From the NCBI GenBank assembly GCA_019748195.1, contig JAIEPW010000065.1, positions 30,532-94,531 of the forward strand: a DNA stretch of 64,000 nt. Reading direction: 5' to 3'. The notes under the pieces are model-generated. The model saw only the letters and a list, made by a program, of their open reading frames with translations, was not told the DNA's origin and searched no databases. Positions within the stretch are counted from its first letter, which is position 1; every line of letters starts with the position of its first letter. A program made the position numbers and the translations under genes. Of the stretch, positions 21,914 through 29,759 are shown one piece after another. Source of the DNA: Bryobacteraceae bacterium. Lineage in GTDB: Bacteria > Acidobacteriota > Terriglobia > Bryobacterales > Bryobacteraceae.

Positions 21914-22390
21914 TTACCAGTCGAACTTCAGATTGGCCCTGCGGACCTGATCGAGGGGGACATGAACCACCCGCCCGTCTTGCGGCTCGATCGCGATCAC
22001 GCCGTCCTGAATGCCCCGGAGAACCCCTTCCCAGTGTTTCTGGTTCTCCACCGGCTCCTTCAGCACCACTTTGGCCTTCTGCCCGGCGAACCGCTCGAAG
22101 TCGCTGGGGCGGCTGAGCTTCCGTTCCACACCAGGGGAACTTACCTCCAGCGTGTAGCTCCCTCCTGGAATGACGTCCTCGACGTCCAGAACGGTGCCGA
22201 TCTGTTGCGACATCAACTCGCAGTCGCCGTGGGTCACCCCGCCCGGCTTGTCGATATAAATGCGCAGAAGACGGCTGTTGCCCCCGCCGAGCAGCTCCAG
22301 TTCGACCACTTCGAGCCCCTCGCGCGCGGCCGAACGATCAGCGATCTCTTGTATTTTGTTCAAGATCGTGCTCTTGTCCGTTCCCGGCAT
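21914..22390 (-). CDS. rimP: Ribosome maturation factor RimP
   Basis: The track ORF begins at 22450, but MPGTDKSTILNKIQEIADR from ATG 22390 matches normal RimP starts (158 aa). It has the family's GLEVVELELLGGGNSRLLRIYIDKPGGVTHGDCE segment and SYTLEVSSPGVERKL, then a C-terminal SH3-like domain. RimP acts in 30S assembly. It is first of the minus-strand translation cluster. Confidence 0.95.
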   Translation of the reverse strand: MPGTDKSTILNKIQEIADRSAAREGLEVVELELLGGGNSRLLRIYIDKPGGVTHGDCELMSQQIGTVLDVEDVIPGGSYTLEVSSPGVERKLSRPSDFERFAGQKAKVVLKEPVENQKHWEGVLRGIQDGVIAIEPQDGRVVHVPLDQVRRANLKFDW

Positions 22391-22516
22391 CTCGCTGCCC
22401 CAGAATAAAAAAGTGGGCTTTCGCCCACTGGTTCTGTTCGACCCTTTCATTATACGCTCAGCGCCGGGTCCCGCCGCAATAGACGCTCCGGAGTATTCCT
22501 GGCTGCCCCGCTTCGC

Positions 22517-22522
22517 TACACT
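22517..22522 (+). promoter_or_regulatory. Putative -10 (TACACT) close to aminotransferase start
   Basis: TACACT lies 11 nt before the ATG at 22534, implying a very short leader. The same TACACTGAAGGT string occurs before the gene at 29160. The -35 region is weak. Confidence 0.35.
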
Positions 22523-22533
22523 GAAGGTTCGCC

Positions 22534-23718
22534 ATGCCAGCCCAAGTCTCCTCCTCCGCGATGGCCATCCCCCATTCGCGCATTCGCGAACTGGCCGAAA
22601 TCGCCATGGGCATGCCCGGGGTGCTGAAGCTCTACTTCGGCGAATCGAGCATCCCCACGCCCGATTACATCAAGCGCGCGGCCCAGAAGGCGATGGCCGA
22701 CGGCTATACGTTCTACACCGAAAACGCCGGCTTGCCGTCGCTCCGCAACTCGCTGGCGCGGTACTACCAGGAACGGCATCAGGTGGAACTCGACCCGGCG
22801 CGGCAGATCGTGGTCACCGCCTCCGGAGTGCAGGCGCTGAACCTCTCCATTCGCTGCGTTCTCGATCCCGGCGACGACGCCCTGATCCTGACTCCGGCGT
22901 GGCCCAACGGCTCCTCCATCGTGCAGATGTTCCACGCCAGGGCGGTGCAGATCGCGCAGCCGCTGTGCGGGCAGCGATTCGAAATCGACTTCGAGGCGCT
23001 GGAGCGCGCGATGACCCCGCGCACCCGCATGCTGCTGTACACCTCGCCCTCCAATCCGCTGGGTTGGGTGGCCACGGATCGCGATCAGGAGCGGCTGCTT
23101 GACTTCTGCCGCCGCCATCACCTGTGGCTGCTGGCTGACGAAGTTTATGAGCGGCTCCATTATCCAGAAGGCCAACCGCTCGGCAACCCCGTGCCTACCA
23201 TCCTCACCAAGGCCACGCGGGAAGACGCGGTGATCGTAGTCCAGTCTTTCTCCAAAGCCTGGTGCATGACCGGATGGCGGCTCGGCTGGATCGTCTCGCG
23301 CCCCGACCTGATCGCGCGCGCCACGCCGTTGAACGAGTTCATCGTGTCTCACGCGCCCAGCTTTACCCAGCGCGCCGGCGAAACCGCGCTGCTGTGGGGC
23401 GAGGCCGCCATCCGCGAGTTCCTGGCCAAGCTGAAGGTGAATCGGGATTTCTGCCTGGCCCAGTTGCAGAAGATGCCGGGCCTTAAGGTGCCCAAGCCGG
23501 AAGGCGCGTTCTACTTGTTTCCCCGGGTGGAAGGCGTCAGTGATTCCTTCGAGTTCTGCAAGCAGGTATTGATGGATACGCAGGTGGGTCTCGCGCCCGG
23601 AGTGGCGTTTGGCGAGGGCGGGGAGGGGTCGATCCGCCTGTGCTATGCCTCGGAGATGCCGATCCTGCGGGAAGCCATGCAACGGTTGGGCGACTTCATG
23701 AGCTCGCGCAAACGGTAA
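22534..23718 (+). CDS. Class I/II PLP-dependent aminotransferase
   Basis: This 394-aa fold-type I enzyme is of the aspartate/aromatic aminotransferase group. Visible landmarks are YTFYTENAGLPSLRNSLARYY, the Asn of SPSNPLGW, the Asp/Tyr of LADEVYERLHY, the PLP lysine in SFSKAWCMTGWRLGWI near residue 245, and the substrate-carboxylate arginine in SIRLCYA near the end. The amino-acid substrate cannot be assigned. It is divergent from rimP and convergent with the actin-like gene; no pathway partner is adjacent. Confidence 0.9.
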   Translation: MPAQVSSSAMAIPHSRIRELAEIAMGMPGVLKLYFGESSIPTPDYIKRAAQKAMADGYTFYTENAGLPSLRNSLARYYQERHQVELDPARQIVVTASGVQALNLSIRCVLDPGDDALILTPAWPNGSSIVQMFHARAVQIAQPLCGQRFEIDFEALERAMTPRTRMLLYTSPSNPLGWVATDRDQERLLDFCRRHHLWLLADEVYERLHYPEGQPLGNPVPTILTKATREDAVIVVQSFSKAWCMTGWRLGWIVSRPDLIARATPLNEFIVSHAPSFTQRAGETALLWGEAAIREFLAKLKVNRDFCLAQLQKMPGLKVPKPEGAFYLFPRVEGVSDSFEFCKQVLMDTQVGLAPGVAFGEGGEGSIRLCYASEMPILREAMQRLGDFMSSRKR

Positions 23719-23756
23719 GTCGCGGCGCCCGCCACCCGGACGCCGCGCAGGCAACG

Positions 23757-24743
23757 TCAGTCGCTGAGCGCGGCGATCAGCGCGCCCTTCGCGGTGGAGT
23801 GCAGCGGATTGGCCGCCATCCGGATCTCGGAAATCTGCACCGGGAACGTCTGCTCCCGCAGGATCGTTTCGAAGCGGTCCCGGAATCCCTTGGGCAGCGC
23901 CGTGCCGCCCGACAGCACCACCGGCACGGGCCGGTTCATCTTCGGCAGATTGCGCGAGTTGGCGAAGGCCTCACGCAGCCCTGTCACCAGCGTGCGGATC
24001 ATGTCGTCGTAATAGACGTTGATCACCTGGTGCACCTTGTCCGCGTAGTGTCCGTTGAAGTGGAAGCTCTGCTCCTTCTCGATGCGGATGCGGTTGGCGC
24101 GTTCGCCCGTGATCGAGGCCGCGCTGTGGTCGATGTAATCGCCGGCCTTGGGAACACTGAAGCTCATCACCGGGACCGAGAGGTAGGAGACGCAGACGTT
24201 GCATAGCCCGCCCCCGCAACTGATGCCGATGCCGGTGAAATTCGTCGACTCCAACTCGCCGTAAACCACCGCTTGGCCTTCGTTGATCGCCTTGGCCTGA
24301 AAGCCTAGATCGCCGAGCACCTGCTTGAGTGTCGCCTCATGATAGGTCAGGTTCTTTTCATGACCCAGCGGCGCCGCCGGCACCGTGAAGCATAGCTTGG
24401 CGCCTTTCCCCTTGCCAACCAGCGACTCGATCAGCCGCCCGATCTGGGTAAGGCTCTCGGGCTCCTTCGCATCCAGCACGCCGGAGGTCATCGTTCTGCG
24501 GATCTCCGCGTTCATCAGGTCCGCGAATTTCTCGCTCTCATTTCCCTGCACCACGATCTCGCCGTTTTCGACCGAGTGCGGGATGCCCTCGCGCTCCAGC
24601 ACGCCGGCCGTGATCTTCGAGTACGGGATGGTGACGAACGCATTCAGCTCGCTCGAGTACTTGTACTCCTCGCCGCTGCGCTCCGCTTTCACGATCCGGC
24701 TGGTTCCCACGTCGAGGCCCAAGGCAGTGTCATTCGTTCGCAT
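23757..24743 (-). CDS. Actin/MreB-like (ASKHA) ATPase paralogue
   Basis: This 328-aa protein has the actin-fold nucleotide motifs. Phosphate 1 is LGLDVGTSRIVKAE at residue ~8, phosphate 2 is GIGISCGGGLCNVCVSY near 170, and the adenosine motif is PVPVVLSGGTALPKGF near 285. The layout resembles MreB/Hsp70-type proteins, but it lacks close similarity to the MreB core that I recognise, so it is a divergent paralogue. Cytoplasmic. Its start overlaps the 3' end of the upstream membrane-anchored amidase gene by 14 bp, so the two are almost certainly co-translated. This suggests a filament or switch working with cell-wall cleavage. Confidence 0.8.
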   Translation of the reverse strand: MRTNDTALGLDVGTSRIVKAERSGEEYKYSSELNAFVTIPYSKITAGVLEREGIPHSVENGEIVVQGNESEKFADLMNAEIRRTMTSGVLDAKEPESLTQIGRLIESLVGKGKGAKLCFTVPAAPLGHEKNLTYHEATLKQVLGDLGFQAKAINEGQAVVYGELESTNFTGIGISCGGGLCNVCVSYLSVPVMSFSVPKAGDYIDHSAASITGERANRIRIEKEQSFHFNGHYADKVHQVINVYYDDMIRTLVTGLREAFANSRNLPKMNRPVPVVLSGGTALPKGFRDRFETILREQTFPVQISEIRMAANPLHSTAKGALIAALSD

Positions 24744-25899
24744 GTGCTTTTTCTCCTGTAGCGGCCGGGATTGCCAGGGCCGCGGCTAGCTTCCGATAGC
24801 GCTGCTCGAGAGCAGATTTGTAGCGGACGACGGAGACGCCGGCCGCCGCAGCCTGTTGCCGGACCTGCTCTCGCGCCCGCAACAGTCCTTTCCAGGGCTC
24901 GCCGCTCATCACTTGCAGGAACACCTGGTCATACTCGAAGCCGAACACCGCGACGCTCGCCGGCGCGAGCGCGTAGTTGTCCGTAAGTCCAACTTCCAGA
25001 TACGGAAAACGGTTCGCCCAGTCGGTGTGATAGGCGATCTTCATGAACCCCGGGTTCACCGACACCTGCGCGTGGGTGACGCAATTACCCATTGGAATCT
25101 TGTACTTGGCACGCAGCATTTCGGTCAGAATGCGAAGCGAGTGGATCTGCCCCGAACTGGCGGTCTGCTCCTCGCCGGTTTGCGTCTCCACCGCGACGCC
25201 CAGAAAGCTCTCATTGAGACCTACATACGCGTTTTCCGGATCCGCCCACACCGACGGCCCGGCATGGTTGGCGACATCGCTTTCCGGCACCACGCGAAAT
25301 ACGCGCCCGAACCGGTCAATCAGGAAGTGATAGGCGTGAATGGACTTAACGTAGTCCAGCAGGCCCCGTCCCAAGCGCAGCATCTCCCGCGTCCGCCCCG
25401 GTTCGAAGGGAACAATCAGGCTTTCGGTGGTGTGAAACACGATGCCGCGCGGCTCGGACAGCCAGCGAACGGCCGGACGATCCAGATTGCCCGAATAGCC
25501 CGGAAACGGCTTACGGGGCCGGTGACCGGCGGTGTACTGGGTTTCGATCCGCAAACCGTTCGAATAGGTCTCATAAAGCGCCGCTTTTTCCACCAGCCAC
25601 ACGTTTGGGACTGCCGCCGTCCAGGGATGCGCGTCGCGCTGCGGCAATGGCAGGGGTCGATCGACAGTGACGGAGCCCGAGGTCGAGGGGCCGGGCACGA
25701 AAACTAAGCCTAGTAGAATCAACGGCGTATAGGCTCGCCAGTTGCGAGGCAGGCGGACCAGCAGGCGGCGTTTCGGCCGCGGCGCGTGATCCGTCGCGGC
25801 GCGCAGATAACGGAGCCGTTCCACCGGGTCGGAGATATGGCTCGCCCGCCACTCCACCAGCGGTTTGCGGTCTCCGGTAATCAGGCCTGACAGTCGCAT
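24730..25899 (-). CDS. Membrane-anchored N-acetylmuramoyl-L-alanine amidase (Amidase_2 fold)
   Basis: This 389-aa protein has a basic cytosolic N-terminus of about 50 residues, one membrane segment (YTPLILLGLVFVPG, about 57-70) and an external Amidase_2/PGRP-like domain. Candidate zinc ligands are His in RGIVFHTTES (~155) and His in CVTHAQVSVNP (~275), with an Asp in YHTDWANRFP completing the usual H-H-D/C set. A helical C-terminal part (~330-389) is extra. The expected reaction is cleavage of the MurNAc-L-Ala bond in the periplasm. The gene overlaps the actin-like ATPase gene by 14 bp, in the order amidase then ATPase. Confidence 0.8.
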   Translation of the reverse strand: MRLSGLITGDRKPLVEWRASHISDPVERLRYLRAATDHAPRPKRRLLVRLPRNWRAYTPLILLGLVFVPGPSTSGSVTVDRPLPLPQRDAHPWTAAVPNVWLVEKAALYETYSNGLRIETQYTAGHRPRKPFPGYSGNLDRPAVRWLSEPRGIVFHTTESLIVPFEPGRTREMLRLGRGLLDYVKSIHAYHFLIDRFGRVFRVVPESDVANHAGPSVWADPENAYVGLNESFLGVAVETQTGEEQTASSGQIHSLRILTEMLRAKYKIPMGNCVTHAQVSVNPGFMKIAYHTDWANRFPYLEVGLTDNYALAPASVAVFGFEYDQVFLQVMSGEPWKGLLRAREQVRQQAAAAGVSVVRYKSALEQRYRKLAAALAIPAATGEKAHANE

Positions 25900-26006
25900 C
25901 TATCCAAGGAAGTCTGTTGAGACAGACAAAGCTCTCTTGGAGAATCGGGCGGTATGCGGAAAAACCTTAGATCCACCTGAGAAGGCGGTCTATCGATTAG
26001 GGTTAA

Positions 26007-26879
26007 CTACGAAACATTGGCGGCTTCAAGCAGGTGATCCTGCCGAGGCGTCCACGCGCCGCTCTCTTCGGCCTGGTCCACGCCCTTGGCGGTGATCACA
26101 TACCGGCCATTATCGGCGCGCTGGATCCAACCCTGCTCCCGCAAATACCACAGGCTGAATTCGAGATGTTCCCTCGGAACCGAGAGCATGTCCTCGAGTT
26201 CATGCAGGTTCAGCGACGGGTTCTCATGCGCGGTCACGCGCTTGGTGTACAGCAGGGACAGAATGCCCTTACGCTTGCTTTTTTCGCCGTCCAAGCCTCG
26301 CGCGGCTTCCGGCTTGTCGAAGATCTTCCACTTGTGGCGCTGGTACGATCCCAGTTGGACATCATAGGCTGCACGCTGTTCGGGATCGCTCAGCACGTTG
26401 TAGGCTTCCAGAACCTGACGGAAAACGCTTTCGTCGCCGGTCTCCGGGTTATCCGGGTGATAGCGTTGCGCCAGGATGCGATAGACGCGGTGGATGGTGT
26501 CCGCCGACGCCTTTTCATGTACTTGCAGGACTTCGTAGTAGTCGTTCACCGAGGTAGCGGACGTTGCCGGCTTCGGCGCGGACGCTTCGGTGAAGGCAAA
26601 CCCGGCGCGATACACGCCGGTGCGCACCTCCGAGCAACTCACCACCCGTACCCGCTGGTCCCGGAACGTGCGCGTGACGCCGCTCTGCGTGAGGTCGCCG
26701 TGCAGGGTGAGGATCGCGCCGACGCCAAGCGGCTCGATCAGCTCCGCGCCGACTCCATCTGGGCCGCAGTCGACGACCTTCAACGTCAGGCGCCGCGAGC
26801 CCACCCCGGTCAGGTGGAGCAACTGCGTTTCCGTGATGCTCTTGCGCGGGTGCTTGCGGCGTTCCTTAGCGGGCCTCAT
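26007..26879 (-). CDS. PilZ-like / J-domain / winged-helix fusion protein
   Basis: In this 290-aa cytoplasmic protein, residues ~5-100 look like a PilZ beta-barrel with the opening ERRKHPRKSI and a degenerate DCGPDGVG in place of DxSxxG. A J domain spans ~112-175 with the HPD tripeptide in AQRYHPDNPETG and EAYNVLSDPEQRAAYD. The C-terminal ~215-285 is winged-helix-like (LNLHELEDMLSVPREHLEFSLWYLREQGWI). The J domain should stimulate a DnaK partner; the PilZ part could bind c-di-GMP if functional. Neighbouring genes give no direct clue. Domain calls are by eye. Confidence 0.75.
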   Translation of the reverse strand: MRPAKERRKHPRKSITETQLLHLTGVGSRRLTLKVVDCGPDGVGAELIEPLGVGAILTLHGDLTQSGVTRTFRDQRVRVVSCSEVRTGVYRAGFAFTEASAPKPATSATSVNDYYEVLQVHEKASADTIHRVYRILAQRYHPDNPETGDESVFRQVLEAYNVLSDPEQRAAYDVQLGSYQRHKWKIFDKPEAARGLDGEKSKRKGILSLLYTKRVTAHENPSLNLHELEDMLSVPREHLEFSLWYLREQGWIQRADNGRYVITAKGVDQAEESGAWTPRQDHLLEAANVS

Positions 26880-26935
26880 CCTATCCGGGTCTATCGACCC
26901 CCGGCCCGCACGGCATTAGACGAGCGATCCCGGAG

Positions 26936-29134
26936 CTACTTCGCCTCCACCGGCGCGGGACGATCGTTCTTCGAATACCGTTCAAAGAACTCCACGATCC
27001 GCATCATATGGTCCATCCGCGCCAGCGGAGGACCCGAGCGGGTCTGCTCATGCCCAATGTTCGGATAACGCACGTATTCCACCGGCCGTCCAAGCTGTTT
27101 CAGTGCTTTGTAGATCATTTCACTTTGCGATACGCCGGTCCGGAAGTCTTGCGAGCCGTGGAGAATCAGGAACGGTGTCCTGATCCTGTCGACGTAAGTA
27201 AACGGAGACTGCTGGTCCAGCAGCTTCTTCGACTCCGGCTCCCACGGGAAGCCGCCGAAATGGTTCTCCACCAGCCGGAACGCGTTGCCCTCACCGAAAA
27301 ACGTGTTCAGCTCATAGACTCCCCGCTGCGCGGCGGCGGCCTGGAAGCGATTGTCGTGGCCGATAATCCAGGCGGTCAAGTACCCGGCATACGATCCCCC
27401 GGTCAGAAACAGGCGATCGCGATCGATCATGGCATTCCGGCTCATGGCATCGTCCAGCGCCGCGAGCACATCTCCCGCCGGTCCCTCGCCCCAGTTCTTG
27501 TAATTGGCGCGCTGGAACTCGTATCCGTAGCCCGATGAACCGCGGGGGTTGGAGTACACGACGCCGTAACCCCAGGAGCAGAACAACTGGAACTCGTGCC
27601 ACATACTGAATTCGCCCGGGCCCCACATCGCGCTGGGTCCGCCGTGCATGTCGAGCACCCAGGGGTACTTCTTTCCCGGCTGGGCATTCACCGGATTCAT
27701 TACCCAATACTGCACCTTGGTTCCGTCCGGCCGGGTGATCCAACGCTGCTCGGGAAGGGAGATGGTCTTGGCGGCCAGCCAAACGGAATTCAATTCGGTC
27801 AACTGTTTCGGCCGTCCGTCCTTGCCGATCAGGTACAGCTCGCTCGGATTCGGCACACTGATCAGAGCGGCCACCACCTTGCCGCCTCCCTCATCGAACG
27901 CCGCGACACCGGTCTGCGGCGGGGTCAGCGTGATCGCGCGGCCGTCCGCCATCTCCAGCAGCGGTTCGCCTCCGTGCCAGCTCGAAGTAAAGCGGACGAT
28001 ACCGTCCCGTCCCACCTGATAAGCGCTGACGGCGGACTTCCAGTCGGGAGCCAGCCAGGAGATCTCTTTCGACGCCAGATTCAGGCGCCCGACCTTCGCT
28101 TGCCGGAACCCCGGCTGATCGGATTCCGAGGCGGTGAAATACAGCGACGCGCCGTCGGCGGAAAACCGGGGCTGGCCGTACGACCATGCTTCGTTGTCCA
28201 GAACGGTGCGCGCTCCGCTGCCGTCCGCGTTCATCATCCAGACGGAGGCGCGGCGCAGCCGGTCGGGATGCGTGGCCACGGGAGGCGTCGAGTTGTATAC
28301 GATCTGTTTGCCGTCCGGCGAGAACGAGAACGCGCCGCGGCTATAGAAGTCGCGCGTCAACTGCGTGGCTTTGTTGCCGACGGCAAGATCGATGAGGAAC
28401 AAAGTGGCGACCGTTTGTTCCGGACTCAGCGCCTGCTCGCCAATGAAATTGATGCGATTGATGACTGTCGGATTGTCCTTGGAAGCGTTCTTCTCCAGCC
28501 AGGCGCGGATCGCCTTGCGATCCCCGTCGGGTCGCGCGTCCACCTTGGTCTGCTGATCCCCCGGCTTGGGACGCTCCCAGTCGAACCATTCGCGGTTCGG
28601 GCGCTCCAGATCCCAATGGGGCTTGCCTTCAATCTTCGAGATCGGGATCGCGGAGGAGACGAGCAGCGCCAGGCCATCCGGCCGCCAGACGGGATTGCCC
28701 GCGCCGTGTTCGAGTGAAGTGACCGGTTTGGGTTCGCCGGGAGACCGGAGGGGCAGCAACCAAACCTGCCCGCGGGGACGGTCCCGCGCCGAATCATCCG
28801 ATCTCACGAAGGCCAGGTTGCGCCCGTCCGGGCTGATGGAAAACGCCCCATCGTTGCGAGCCCCGAAGGTGAGTTGCGCCGGCTTCGCCTGCGCGTCGTT
28901 CAAATCGATGAACCAGAGATTGGAGCGGTAGCTGTACTCGGGCTCGCCGTTCTTCATCTCGGTATGAATCGATCGCACCGCGTACACGGCAAAAGATCCG
29001 TCACGCGCCACCTCGACATCGGTAACGTTACGGATCTTCAACATGTCCGTCATCGTGATGGGCTGTTTGACGCCTTCCGCGGCGGAGTACAGCAAAACCG
29101 GGAAGATGGCGATTTTCCAGATCGACGCTCGCAT
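26936..29134 (-). CDS. S9 family serine peptidase (prolyl oligopeptidase / acylaminoacyl-peptidase type)
   Basis: This 732-aa protein is probably exported (hydrophobic MRASIWKIAIFPVLLYSAAEG). An N-terminal beta-propeller (repeats such as PDGRNLAFVRSDD, SADGASLYFTASE) caps a C-terminal alpha/beta hydrolase. The nucleophile is in LTGGSYAGYLTAW near residue 570, the Asp is in LILHGSQDFRTGVSQSE, and the His is in PNIGHEQTRSG near 695. It should cleave short peptides after specific residues; specificity is not predictable. It is divergent from the small secreted protein at 29160, with only 25 bp between the start codons. Confidence 0.9.
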   Translation of the reverse strand: MRASIWKIAIFPVLLYSAAEGVKQPITMTDMLKIRNVTDVEVARDGSFAVYAVRSIHTEMKNGEPEYSYRSNLWFIDLNDAQAKPAQLTFGARNDGAFSISPDGRNLAFVRSDDSARDRPRGQVWLLPLRSPGEPKPVTSLEHGAGNPVWRPDGLALLVSSAIPISKIEGKPHWDLERPNREWFDWERPKPGDQQTKVDARPDGDRKAIRAWLEKNASKDNPTVINRINFIGEQALSPEQTVATLFLIDLAVGNKATQLTRDFYSRGAFSFSPDGKQIVYNSTPPVATHPDRLRRASVWMMNADGSGARTVLDNEAWSYGQPRFSADGASLYFTASESDQPGFRQAKVGRLNLASKEISWLAPDWKSAVSAYQVGRDGIVRFTSSWHGGEPLLEMADGRAITLTPPQTGVAAFDEGGGKVVAALISVPNPSELYLIGKDGRPKQLTELNSVWLAAKTISLPEQRWITRPDGTKVQYWVMNPVNAQPGKKYPWVLDMHGGPSAMWGPGEFSMWHEFQLFCSWGYGVVYSNPRGSSGYGYEFQRANYKNWGEGPAGDVLAALDDAMSRNAMIDRDRLFLTGGSYAGYLTAWIIGHDNRFQAAAAQRGVYELNTFFGEGNAFRLVENHFGGFPWEPESKKLLDQQSPFTYVDRIRTPFLILHGSQDFRTGVSQSEMIYKALKQLGRPVEYVRYPNIGHEQTRSGPPLARMDHMMRIVEFFERYSKNDRPAPVEAK

Positions 29135-29145
29135 GAAGGTGATTC

Positions 29146-29151
29146 TACACT
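29146..29151 (+). promoter_or_regulatory. Putative -10 (TACACT) for a leaderless transcript
   Basis: TACACT ends 8 nt before the ATG at 29160, which places the expected transcription start on or next to the start codon. No ribosome site could fit. The -35 region is weak. Confidence 0.4.
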
Positions 29152-29159
29152 GAAGGTAT

Positions 29160-29714
29160 ATGCGAGGCCTTATTTTCCTGCTCGCGGCCGTGAATTTGTT
29201 GGGGCAGGATGCTGTCTACAAGTCGGCCCGCCACAAGCAGAAGGCGATTGCGGACGGCAGAGCGCCGCGCGGATCCACGGTGACGTTCAGCCAGGACGAA
29301 ATCACTGCTTTTGCAAAGGTCCACGTGCCGCTTTGGGTTCCCGCCGGGATTCGCGGTCAGAAGGTGACGGTGGGGTCCGGAACGGCGCAAGGCAATGCGA
29401 TGGTCGACTTCCTGAATATGCAGCACGCCCGAGGCGTGCAGTATCACTGGACCATTGAACGGCTGATTCGCGGGGAGCGTCCGCTGCAGGTGAACATTTC
29501 GCTGCAATCGGACAAGGGCCGCGCCACCGTGCATCTGGACCGGGTGGAGATCTCGCGCGTGCCCGCCAGCGGATCCGTGCTGGACTTCATGGTGGACACG
29601 TTTTTTCTTTCCTTGTTTCCTCAGGCGAAGATCAACCAGCCGTTTGAGCTGGACTACAACATCCAGCAGATCCGGCTGGTCCCAGGGCGTGTCCTGGTGA
29701 CCATGAAGCCGTAA
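29160..29714 (+). CDS. Secreted protein of unknown function
   Basis: This 184-aa protein starts with a short signal peptide (MRGLIFLLAAVNLLGQ). The rest is mixed beta/alpha with TVTFSQDEITAFAKVHVPLWVPAGIRGQKVTVGSG, a midsection IERLIRGERPLQVNISLQSDKGRATVHLDRVEI and VLDFMVDTFFLSLFPQAKINQPFELDYNI. The alternation of beta strands with a hydrophobic helix is reminiscent of lipid-binding SMP/LmeA-like tubular folds, but this is a guess. The gene lies between a divergent S9 peptidase and an ADOP permease on the same strand, 45 bp upstream of the latter. Confidence 0.7.
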   Translation: MRGLIFLLAAVNLLGQDAVYKSARHKQKAIADGRAPRGSTVTFSQDEITAFAKVHVPLWVPAGIRGQKVTVGSGTAQGNAMVDFLNMQHARGVQYHWTIERLIRGERPLQVNISLQSDKGRATVHLDRVEISRVPASGSVLDFMVDTFFLSLFPQAKINQPFELDYNIQQIRLVPGRVLVTMKP

Positions 29715-29759
29715 CCGGAGCTGGACTCCGGCGGTATAGTACAGGCGGAGGAGTACGAA

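Noticed and set aside
25900-26006. tRNA or small RNA in the gap before the amidase gene
   Set aside because: No cloverleaf or terminator could be found; it is most simply the 5' leader region of the amidase gene.
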